From the NCBI GenBank assembly GCA_028699365.1, contig JAQVUQ010000156.1, positions 1 to 5,232 of the forward strand: a stretch of 5,232 bases of DNA. Direction: 5' to 3'. Within the stretch, counting starts at the first letter, position 1. Every line of letters begins with the position of its first letter. Of this stretch, positions 1 to 5,232 are shown one piece after another. Under the pieces are notes generated by a model. That model did not search any database. It was given only the letters and a program-made list of their open reading frames with translations, and was not told where the DNA came from. Position numbers and translations under genes: made by a program. Source of the stretch: UBA5359 sp028699365 [NCBI: bacterium]. Its GTDB lineage: Bacteria > UBP13 > UBA5359.

Positions 1-1
1 C

Positions 2-289
2 GCAGAGGTGAAGATAGATGCCAAGCACTCCTACGAAGACTCCATCCTTTCCGTTACGGAGGCCTGGAAGCTGTACGGAGACAGGATCGCTATCCTGGGG
101 GGCTACGATGTAGACAGGCTCTGCCGGAGTACAGAAGAAGAAATCCGTGCCTATACCGGAATGCTGATCACGGAGGTGGGTGCAGAGGGCGGATACGCGC
201 TGGGTTCCGGCAACAGCATAGCCTCATATATTCCCGTAGAGAAATATCTGACCATGCTTGACGAGGGCTGGCGTCTGCGTAATTGGTAA
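2..289 (+). CDS. URO-D superfamily protein, C-terminal part (5' end outside window)
   Basis: The reading frame is open to the left edge (first full codon at 2) and ends at TAA 287-289, leaving 95 residues. They match the C-terminal part of the uroporphyrinogen-decarboxylase/MtaA-CmuA type methyltransferase barrel. A KHSYED stretch (about residues 8-13) is followed by YGDRIAILGGYDVD (25-38), then the late glycine-rich strand GGYALGSGNSI (63-73) and SYIPVEKY (75-82), where family members carry the 'GGY.LgsgNsi...iP' pattern. Codon 8-10 is GTG, but it sits inside the conserved fold without a ribosome site, so it is internal and not a start. True heme-pathway HemE is one possibility. The divergent URO-D-like proteins abundant in sugar- or methyl-metabolising bacteria are more likely, because no heme gene is nearby. 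The reaction cannot be assigned because the N-terminal active-site region is missing. Family call firm, function open. Confidence 0.85.
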   Translation, partial: AEVKIDAKHSYEDSILSVTEAWKLYGDRIAILGGYDVDRLCRSTEEEIRAYTGMLITEVGAEGGYALGSGNSIASYIPVEKYLTMLDEGWRLRNW

Positions 290-305
290 ATGGAGTTCCA
301 CAAAT

Positions 306-318
306 AGCATAGTATACT
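306..318 (+). repeat. Direct repeat copy 1 with palindromic core (operator candidate)
   Basis: AGCATAGTATACT is repeated exactly at 339-351. In this copy the inner palindrome extends to ATAGTATACTAT (309-320). A second, overlapping inverted repeat TAGTATA-C-TATACTA occupies 310-324. The arrangement resembles a dimeric repressor or activator site. The GTATAC core recurs in operators of several GntR-type regulators, but no regulator gene is visible here and the family cannot be named. Confidence 0.55.
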
Positions 319-338
319 ATACTAAAAATGATGATTTA

Positions 339-351
339 AGCATAGTATACT
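339..351 (+). repeat. Direct repeat copy 2 with palindromic core (operator candidate)
   Basis: This is the exact second copy of AGCATAGTATACT, starting 33 bp after copy 1, close to three helical turns, so both sites would lie on roughly the same DNA face. The perfect palindrome here is AGTATACT (344-351). The repeat lies 36 bp upstream of a TATAAT box (387-392), a position that suits an activator, or a repressor acting through pairs of sites, at a promoter for the DUF1015 gene. This role is inferred from position only. Confidence 0.55.
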
Positions 352-386
352 GTTGAGGATGAAATCCTGCCCCTCCTGTGATATAT

Positions 387-392
387 TATAAT
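387..392 (+). promoter_or_regulatory. Candidate -10 box upstream of the DUF1015 gene
   Basis: TATAAT is a perfect sigma-70 -10 consensus in an AT-rich stretch, 96 bp before the ATG at 489. No good -35 lies at 16-18 bp: the 17-bp position (364-369) reads ATCCTG, and TTGAGG at 353-358 is 28 bp away. If it is used, the promoter would need activator help, and the paired palindromes just upstream could provide it. Transcription would start near 399. Confidence 0.3.
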
Positions 393-401
393 ACGTGTCG
401 C

Positions 402-472
402 TTCGGCCGACCGGCCGGGCGGCAGGAACGTAAGAATTTCATCGGGGCTGGCGTTTGGCTTGGGCGGACCCA
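402..472 (+). promoter_or_regulatory. GC-rich, potentially structured 5' leader of the DUF1015 gene
   Basis: Downstream of the TATAAT box the leader can fold into several stems. CGGCC (404-408) can pair with GGCCG (413-417) around a GACC loop, with two more U-G pairs possible outside. GGCTGG (446-451) can pair with CCAGCC (470-475). Alternatively TGGG (461-464) can pair with CCCA (469-472) around CGGA. The last two stems share bases 470-472 and exclude each other, and both end right before the ribosome site at 476-483. I do not recognise a known riboswitch class. Confidence 0.25.
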
Positions 473-475
473 GCC

Positions 476-483
476 GGGGGAGG
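476..483 (+). promoter_or_regulatory. Ribosome binding site fixing the DUF1015 start
   Basis: GGGGGAGG lies five bases before ATG 489. It is the strongest Shine-Dalgarno match in the window and decides the start over the upstream in-frame GTG at 378, which has none. Confidence 0.8.
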
Positions 484-488
484 CAAAC

Positions 489-1778
489 ATGGCAGAGATA
501 AGAGCGTTCAGAGGCATCAGATATTCCGGCAGAGACGGAGCATCCCTTTCATCCGTGCTGGCTCCTCCTTATGACGTCATCGATTCCGATCAGCAGCGCG
601 GTCTTTGCGACAGCGATCCGTATAATGTGGTAAGACTTATCCTGGATCAGGACCGGCCGGGCGACGGAGATACCGATAACCGCTATACCCGGGCGGCCGG
701 TTATTTCCAGCGCTGGCAGGAAGAGGGAGTGCTCAGCCGGGACGAACAGCCCACGCTCTATCTTTACGAGCAGGAATACGCCCTTCCCGGCGGGGAGCGC
801 CGCATTCGCCGCGGCATTATCGGCGCCCTGCGTTTGGTGGATTTCAGCCGCGGCATTGTTTTGCCTCATGAGCAGACCTTTTCCAAACACAAAGAAGACC
901 GGCTGCGCCTGATGAATGCCTGCGGCGCCAACTTCAGCCCCGTTTTCGGGCTTTACAGCGAACCGGAGGGCCGTATTGCCGAAGTCTTCGCCCGGGGAAC
1001 GGCAGGCAAATCGCTGGCCGTTGCCGATCTGGGAACGGAAACGCACCGTATGTGGGCGCTTACGGATCCCGATATGCAGGCCGTCGTCATCTCCGCCATG
1101 GCCGACAAGCAGCTCTTCATAGCCGACGGACACCACCGCTACGAGACAGCCCTGAACTACAGCCGTGAGCAGCGCCGTTTGCGCGGTCTGGGAGAAGAGG
1201 GCAATTACGATTTCGATTACGTCATGATGGTCATGGTAGAGATGTCCGATCCCGGACTGACCATACTGCCTACCCACCGTCTGGTTCTGAACGGAGAACT
1301 CCCGTCCCGGGAGAAGCTGGAAAGCTTCTTCGATGTGCGTCAGATCTGCGGCTGCTGCCACGGTAACGCCCTGTCGGATCTGGCGGAGGCCGGGAAGACA
1401 GGACCGTCATTCATTCTGCATACCAGGGATGCCGGCATGCAGTTGCTCACTCTTCGTTCCGAGATAGCCGCTTCGGGCCGGGTGGGGAATATCACCGGAC
1501 CTCGGGCCGGCCTGGACGTCACCATTCTGCACGAGCTTCTGCTCAGGGACCTTATGGGCGTGGACGATACCGATCCCGGGACCATCTCCTTCGTAGTGGA
1601 GGCGGACAAGGCTCTGGAAGCGGTTCGAAACGGGGAAGCCGCCATAGCGGTGCTGCTCAATCCCACCAGGGTGGAGCAGGTCAGCGAGGTGGCTCTGGCC
1701 GGAGAGAGAATGCCGCGCAAGTCCACCTATTTCTACCCCAAGCTTATCACCGGTCTGGTAATCAATAAGCTGTTATGA
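489..1778 (+). CDS. DUF1015 family protein (COG4198-type)
   Basis: This 429-residue soluble protein is full length for the DUF1015 family, whose biochemical function I do not know to be established. Its characteristic motifs appear in order: VLAPPYDVI (23-31) after the N-terminal AFRGIRY; HEQT (127-130) and KHKEDR (134-139); GANFSPVFGLY (146-156); the strongly conserved ADGHHRYETAL (212-222); PTHR (261-264); and the C-terminal MPRKSTYFYPK (408-418). The cluster of His, Asp, Glu, Lys and Arg residues suggests an enzyme with a metal or phosphate site, but that is inference. From memory, many relatives sit beside serA/serC, and a role in serine metabolism has been suggested. Nothing here tests that, because no ser gene is in the window. 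The start at ATG 489 is chosen for its strong ribosome site and because the family fold begins there; a GTG at 378 would add 37 unconserved residues. The stop overlaps the next start as ATGA, indicating a shared mRNA. Confidence 0.9.
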   Translation: MAEIRAFRGIRYSGRDGASLSSVLAPPYDVIDSDQQRGLCDSDPYNVVRLILDQDRPGDGDTDNRYTRAAGYFQRWQEEGVLSRDEQPTLYLYEQEYALPGGERRIRRGIIGALRLVDFSRGIVLPHEQTFSKHKEDRLRLMNACGANFSPVFGLYSEPEGRIAEVFARGTAGKSLAVADLGTETHRMWALTDPDMQAVVISAMADKQLFIADGHHRYETALNYSREQRRLRGLGEEGNYDFDYVMMVMVEMSDPGLTILPTHRLVLNGELPSREKLESFFDVRQICGCCHGNALSDLAEAGKTGPSFILHTRDAGMQLLTLRSEIAASGRVGNITGPRAGLDVTILHELLLRDLMGVDDTDPGTISFVVEADKALEAVRNGEAAIAVLLNPTRVEQVSEVALAGERMPRKSTYFYPKLITGLVINKLL

Positions 1779-3244
1779 GTTCGCGCCGGCGAAGAAACAG
1801 TGATCATATGACGCTGCCGGTGGCGCCGTACGAACGCACCGGCATGGGCATGGCCGCCCGGCTGTCAAGCGGCTGGGAGATACCGCTGCTGGCCCTGCTG
1901 GCGTTCTGCTGCGTGCTTTTCTTTACCCGTCATCTGCCGTTTTACTGGCATGATTACGACTATCTTACGGCTTTCGAGCGAGGTATCGATTGGAGTGCCG
2001 TGTTCGACATCGGGAGAGGGTTCTTCTACAGGCCGTTGGAAACGATGATCTTTTCCGGGCTCCACTCTCTTTTTGGGTCCGATCCTTTAGGCTATCGCCT
2101 TTTCAAAGCCCTGGTTGTCGCGGCTCTGGTCATAGCTTTGTATGTTCTCGTCCGGTTGATGTCAGGCAGCCGGCCGGCCGCTGCAATCTCTTCTCTGGTG
2201 CTGATTGCCTCTCCGTCCACGGTTCAAAGCGCCATGTATTTCAGCGATTTCGAACTGCTTGCCGAGACGCTGATACTCTTCTCCCTTATATCTCTCGTTA
2301 TTTACAGACAAAATGGAGATAACCGATGGCTGGCGGGAGTGTTTCTGCCTGTGGCTGCAGCCTGCCTCATAAAAGAGACGGCCCGTATCTACCCTGTTCT
2401 GGCGGCTCTCTTCTTTACAACATACGAAGGGCGAGCCGGCATACTGCGTCACCGTAAAATTCTCCTCTTTCTTATAATGGCTGCCGTATGGCCCAACGTT
2501 TGCGGGGCCGGCGGGCCGGAGCTTTTCAGGACAGCCAGTCTGGATCGGGCCGTCAGGTTTGCCTCCCGTGCTCTTACCGGAATTACTCTGCCGCTGGCAG
2601 CGGTTATCGGGGCGGCTTTGCTGCTGACCTGGAGCAGGATACGCCGCTATCTGCCGGGTTGCGGTAAATGTGATGAACGCATGGCTTCCGCCATACGCTT
2701 TATGATGATATGGACGATCCTCGTCCTGCCGCTGACGGCTCTGGCGCCCCTTTCCGAATGGCGCTATCTGGCGGTGCTCTCCCTGCCGCTGGCCGGTGCT
2801 GCCGGTCCGGCCCTGATGGAATTGCTCGGGTGCATAGCCGTCCCAGGGGCTGTACGCAAGGCAGGCTCCGTGCTGTTGATCCTGCTGCTGGGCTTCGCCC
2901 TGCGGCAGAGCTTTGCCGCTTCGCGCTCGGCCGCAGGCACGGTGGGCTCTTACGTATCCGGCCTGGATATGGTCATGCGGTTTGCAGAGGGCGGAGCCGG
3001 TAAGGGGCGTAACATTTATTATCAATCCTGGCGTTCGGAACTTTACTCTCTCAAAGGTTCCGGCAAATATGTGAACATACCTGCCGATAAAGATCCCCTG
3101 CGCTACCTGCTGCAGAGCGGCGCGCGACAGGGCGATCTCTTTCTGTTGCTGCCGTTGAAGGAACTGCCGGTGGGGCTGCCGGTCGATTACGTGAGGGAGT
3201 TTGTCTCCGGCCCGAACAGGTTTGTCTTATATAGTATCCATTGA
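1775..3244 (+). CDS. Polytopic membrane protein, GT-C glycosyltransferase-like
   Basis: This 489-residue inner-membrane protein has about ten hydrophobic segments (roughly 34-51, 107-128, 134-148, 158-177, 184-199, 205-216, 226-242, 266-286, 307-325, 330-348 and 364-380). A soluble tail of about 110 residues follows. Features typical of lipid-sugar-dependent GT-C enzymes (GT39/TMTC-like) are visible. The first loop carries acidic residues in HDYDYL (59-64), followed by FFYRPLE (83-89), which matches the YRPL signature. A KE pair (K200-E201, in CLIKETA) also occurs, as in those families. It should use a polyprenyl-phosphate sugar to glycosylate a protein or lipid at the outer face, but donor and acceptor are unknown. 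No TPR repeats follow the membrane part, unlike TMTC-type proteins. ATG 1775 overlaps the DUF1015 stop, and no clear Shine-Dalgarno precedes it, so coupled translation is likely. ATG 1808 or 1844 are alternatives that would remove an Arg-rich N-terminus (SSRRRRN). It ends in TGA 3242-3244. Family call moderate. Confidence 0.7.
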   Translation: MSSRRRRNSDHMTLPVAPYERTGMGMAARLSSGWEIPLLALLAFCCVLFFTRHLPFYWHDYDYLTAFERGIDWSAVFDIGRGFFYRPLETMIFSGLHSLFGSDPLGYRLFKALVVAALVIALYVLVRLMSGSRPAAAISSLVLIASPSTVQSAMYFSDFELLAETLILFSLISLVIYRQNGDNRWLAGVFLPVAAACLIKETARIYPVLAALFFTTYEGRAGILRHRKILLFLIMAAVWPNVCGAGGPELFRTASLDRAVRFASRALTGITLPLAAVIGAALLLTWSRIRRYLPGCGKCDERMASAIRFMMIWTILVLPLTALAPLSEWRYLAVLSLPLAGAAGPALMELLGCIAVPGAVRKAGSVLLILLLGFALRQSFAASRSAAGTVGSYVSGLDMVMRFAEGGAGKGRNIYYQSWRSELYSLKGSGKYVNIPADKDPLRYLLQSGARQGDLFLLLPLKELPVGLPVDYVREFVSGPNRFVLYSIH

Positions 3245-3322
3245 TAATTCGTCCCCGGTATAAATGAATTTCGGTTGTCAGGCAGGATTTCCTGTGCCGG
3301 AGAGAGAATATCTTTAAAGTTA

Positions 3323-3342
3323 GCCGCTTTGCGGCGTTTTTT
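3323..3342 (+). terminator. Rho-independent terminator after the GT-C-like gene
   Basis: GCCGC (3323-3327), a TTT loop and GCGGC (3331-3335) form a compact five-pair GC stem, followed after one G by six T (3337-3342). It lies 78 bp beyond the stop of the membrane-protein gene and 38 bp before the next start. It probably ends the DUF1015/GT-C transcript. It could instead act as an attenuator for the permease operon, since I find no convincing promoter between it and the permease start. Confidence 0.7.
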
Positions 3343-3367
3343 GGCTTGAACTCTTTTCTTTGAAGGC

Positions 3368-3371
3368 GAGG
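3368..3371 (+). promoter_or_regulatory. Ribosome binding site for the first permease
   Basis: GAGG lies nine bases upstream of ATG 3381. It supports that start over the in-frame TTG at 3360, which lacks a purine-rich site at suitable distance. Confidence 0.6.
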
Positions 3372-3380
3372 ATCTGTCTT

Positions 3381-4274
3381 ATGAAGCGTTTCTTCAACAG
3401 GTTGACATCCAGCGAGACGGTAGCGGGTTATACGTTCCTTCTACCCAACTTTTTGGGTTTCCTGCTCTTCACCTCGTTGCCGGTTCTGGCATCACTGGTG
3501 CTGAGCTTTATGGATTGGGATATCCTGACCCCACCCAAGTTCGCAGGAATATCTAACTTCGTTACCCTTTTCCACGACAAACTCTTCTGGCAATATGTCG
3601 GCAATACGCTCTATCTGATGGCCAATATTCCCATCACCATGGTGGGCGCCTTGCTGGTGGCTCTGTTGATGAACCAGAAGCTGCGCGGTATAGTCATCTA
3701 TCGTACCATCTACTTCCTGCCCAGCGTCTGCTCCGGCGTAGCCGTCTGTTTGCTCTGGCGCTGGCTCTACAATCCCGATTTCGGTCTGATCAATACCATG
3801 TTGGGCCAGATCGGCATACAAGGCCCCGACTGGCTTTCCAGTACTACCTGGGCCAAGCCGGCTCTGATGCTGATGGGCCTCTGGGGCGCCGTCGGCGGCA
3901 TGAATATGATCCTCTATCTGGCAGCCCTGCAGGGCGTGCCGCCGGAACTTTACGAGGCGGCGGAGATAGACGGAGCCAACGCCTGGCAGAAGTTCAAAGC
4001 CATTACCCTGCCGTTCCTGTCGCCAACCACTTTCTTCATCGGTATTATGGCGGTAATCCACGGCTTCCAGGGCGGATTTATGTCGGCCTTCATTATGACC
4101 AACGGCGGTCCGGCCGGATCGACGACCACTATCGAATACTATATATACAACAACGCTTACCAATGGTTCAAGATGGGCTACGCCGCCTCGATTGCCTGGG
4201 TGTTGTTCATTGTTGTGCTTATTATCACTTTGTTCAACTGGCGCTTTGGCGGCAAGTTGGTGCAGTATAACTGA
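3381..4274 (+). CDS. Carbohydrate ABC transporter permease, MalF/UgpA-like (CUT1)
   Basis: This 297-residue integral membrane subunit of a binding-protein-dependent sugar importer would form half of the translocation channel in the cytoplasmic membrane. The N-terminus has the usual SETVAGYTFLLPNFLGF entry (11-27), leading into the first membrane helix. Further helices lie at about 74-96, 106-127, 158-181, 215-238 and 268-287, six in total, normal for the short MalF-like members. The EAA loop that contacts the ATPase is clear: EAAEIDGANAWQKFKAITLP (192-211), with E192, A193, A194, G198 and the terminal LP. The family pattern TNGGPAGSTTT follows at 240-250. ATG 3381 is preferred because GAGG sits nine bases upstream; TTG 3360 would add seven residues. 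The partner permease follows after 37 bp. Usually a lipoprotein substrate-binding gene comes just before this subunit, but here a terminator and an unrelated gene do. The substrate (mono-, oligosaccharide or glycerol-phosphate type) cannot be told from the permease. Confidence 0.93.
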   Translation: MKRFFNRLTSSETVAGYTFLLPNFLGFLLFTSLPVLASLVLSFMDWDILTPPKFAGISNFVTLFHDKLFWQYVGNTLYLMANIPITMVGALLVALLMNQKLRGIVIYRTIYFLPSVCSGVAVCLLWRWLYNPDFGLINTMLGQIGIQGPDWLSSTTWAKPALMLMGLWGAVGGMNMILYLAALQGVPPELYEAAEIDGANAWQKFKAITLPFLSPTTFFIGIMAVIHGFQGGFMSAFIMTNGGPAGSTTTIEYYIYNNAYQWFKMGYAASIAWVLFIVVLIITLFNWRFGGKLVQYN

Positions 4275-4297
4275 TCTTTCGAAAGCTTATATATTAT

Positions 4298-4303
4298 AAA
4301 GGG
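4298..4303 (+). promoter_or_regulatory. Ribosome binding site for the second permease
   Basis: AAAGGG ends eight bases before ATG 4312, pointing to that start. The in-frame GTG at 4303 overlaps this site itself, and ATG 4321 is farther away than is usual. Confidence 0.6.
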
Positions 4304-4311
4304 TGAATGAT

Positions 4312-5229
4312 ATGAGCAGTATGCAAAACAACGATGCACAGGTTATAAGCAGAGCGCCGGCGAGAGCCGACAGCGATGCCTACTTACGATCCCGCAAGCG
4401 CAAGCTTGTAAGGGACAGGTTTCTGGCGATTGTTACTCACACCGTTCTGATAATCGGCGGTATTTCAATGATCGTTCCCTTCCTGTGGATGCTGTCTACC
4501 TCTCTGAAGGAGCCGGGAGCCGTCTTCACTTTCCCGCCGCAGTGGATACCAAAGCCGGCGATGTGGGACAATTACGCCAGAGCATGGAGCGCCGTTCCCT
4601 TCGGACGGTTCTACCTCAACAGTATCTTCGTGGCTCTGGCCGTAACCCTGGGACAGGTCTTTACCAGTTCTCTGGCGGCTTACTCTTTCGCCAGACTTCG
4701 CTTCCCGGGCCGCGATAATATCTTCCTTGGATATCTGGCTACCATGATGATACCCGGTTCCGTTACTATGATACCGGTTTTCATCCTGCTTAAAACTATC
4801 GGCTGGATAGACACCTACTGGGCTCTGATAGTGCCGGGCATCTTCAGTGCCTACGGCACCTTCATGCTGCGCCAGTTCTTTATGGGTCTGCCCAGGGATC
4901 TTGAAGATGCGGCCAAGATAGACGGCTGCAGTCTCTTCGGAATATATTATCGGGTAATCCTGCCCCTGTCGCTGCCGGCCCTGGCCACGCTGACTACCTT
5001 TACCTTCATGGGATCGTGGAACAACTTCATGTGGCCGTTGATCGTCATCAACTCCATGGAGAAGAAGACGCTGCCCATCGGTCTGGCATCCTTCCAGGGG
5101 CTTTATACCACCGACTGGACACTGCTTATGGCTGGATCGATCATCGTTCTGCTGCCGGTGCTGATAGTCTTCATCTTCAATCAGCGCTTCTTCGTCAAGG
5201 GTATCCAACTCGGCGGCGTCAAGGGCTAA
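4312..5229 (+). CDS. Carbohydrate ABC transporter permease, MalG/UgpE-like (CUT1)
   Basis: This 305-residue second channel subunit is the partner of the MalF-like protein encoded 37 bp upstream. A hydrophilic, basic N-terminus of about 37 residues (RSRKRKLVRDR at 26-36) precedes six membrane segments near 38-60, 103-124, 135-160, 167-185, 222-245 and 271-290. MalG-family landmarks are strong: VPFLWMLSTSLKEP (55-68), AAYSFARLRFPGRD (122-135), and the ATPase-contacting EAA loop, here EDAAKIDGCSLFGIYYRVILP (198-218) with E198, A200, A201 and G205. GSWNNFMWPLIV (234-245) and the C-terminal FFVKGIQLGGVKG (293-305) complete the set. The gene is intact, with TAA at 5227-5229, three bases before the window edge. 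It is probably co-transcribed with the first permease. No binding protein or ATPase gene is seen, so whether they follow or are shared with other systems is unknown. An alternative start at GTG 4303 would add only three residues. Confidence 0.94.
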   Translation: MSSMQNNDAQVISRAPARADSDAYLRSRKRKLVRDRFLAIVTHTVLIIGGISMIVPFLWMLSTSLKEPGAVFTFPPQWIPKPAMWDNYARAWSAVPFGRFYLNSIFVALAVTLGQVFTSSLAAYSFARLRFPGRDNIFLGYLATMMIPGSVTMIPVFILLKTIGWIDTYWALIVPGIFSAYGTFMLRQFFMGLPRDLEDAAKIDGCSLFGIYYRVILPLSLPALATLTTFTFMGSWNNFMWPLIVINSMEKKTLPIGLASFQGLYTTDWTLLMAGSIIVLLPVLIVFIFNQRFFVKGIQLGGVKG

Positions 5230-5232
5230 AAA

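Noticed and set aside
378-488. GTG at 378 as the DUF1015 start, adding 37 residues
   Set aside because: It has no ribosome site, the added residues are unlike the family N-terminus, and it overlaps the promoter and leader region; ATG 489 has an excellent site.
549-1361. Long minus-strand open frame of 270 codons opposite the DUF1015 gene
   Set aside because: It lies inside a gene with unmistakable family motifs, resembles no protein family, and reflects the codon bias of the real strand.
2162-3025. Minus-strand open frame of 287 codons opposite the membrane-protein gene
   Set aside because: Its composition is low-complexity and rich in Q, G and R, typical of the antisense of hydrophobic coding sequence, and no ribosome site or family motif is seen.
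3241-3264. TTGATA (3241-3246) with TATAAA (3259-3264) as a promoter for the permeases
   Set aside because: The spacing is only 12 bp, too short for sigma-70.
3360-3380. TTG at 3360 as the start of the first permease
   Set aside because: It is a rare start codon without a suitable ribosome site, whereas ATG 3381 has GAGG at nine bases.
4276-4285. 10-bp palindrome CTTTCGAAAG between the two permease genes
   Set aside because: It is a single occurrence with no loop and no matching partner elsewhere; it may be chance in a short spacer.
4289-4299. 11-bp AT-rich string shared with 381-391, including a TATAAA-like box
   Set aside because: The string is low-complexity AT. An internal promoter here is possible but has no -35 element, and chance similarity explains the match.
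3492-5208. Minus-strand open frames opposite both permeases (3492-4163 and 4465-5208)
   Set aside because: They are antisense shadows of strongly conserved permease genes and have no independent support.

Overview
This window looks like ordinary chromosomal DNA from a moderately GC-rich bacterium. All supported genes lie on the + strand and are tightly packed. The gene content is the 3' end of a uroporphyrinogen-decarboxylase (URO-D) superfamily protein, a DUF1015 protein, a GT-C-like membrane protein and a pair of CUT1 sugar-ABC permeases. From general knowledge this mix is common in Lentisphaerae, Planctomycetes, Armatimonadetes and some Firmicutes. The sequence alone does not fix the phylum. 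I see no mobile element, CRISPR array, tRNA or rRNA.

Layout. (a) 1-289: C-terminal 95 residues of a URO-D superfamily protein, open at the 5' edge. (b) 290-488: an AT-rich intergenic region with two exact 13-bp copies of a sequence built on the palindrome AGTATACT, starting 33 bp apart. It continues into a TATAAT box and a GC-rich leader with several possible hairpins. (c) 489-1778: a DUF1015 protein of 429 aa, with its start set by a strong Shine-Dalgarno sequence. (d) 1775-3244: a polytopic membrane protein of 489 aa with GT-C glycosyltransferase-like features. It overlaps the DUF1015 stop by ATGA, so the two are probably translationally coupled. (e) 3245-3380: a spacer with a compact GC hairpin plus T6 terminator. 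(f) 3381-4274 and 4312-5229: two inner-membrane permeases (MalF-like, then MalG-like), each with a recognisable EAA loop, 37 bp apart.

Working together: the two permeases should form the heterodimeric channel of one carbohydrate importer. Its substrate-binding protein and ATPase are not in the window and must be encoded outside it or shared with other systems. The DUF1015 and GT-C-like genes form a separate two-gene unit, probably transcribed from the 290-488 region, where the repeated palindrome is the best regulatory candidate. The link between those two products is unknown. I found no clear evidence of an undescribed multi-gene system. The most noteworthy signals are the twin palindromic repeats, the structured leader, and the terminator-like hairpin just ahead of the permease pair with no obvious promoter after it.
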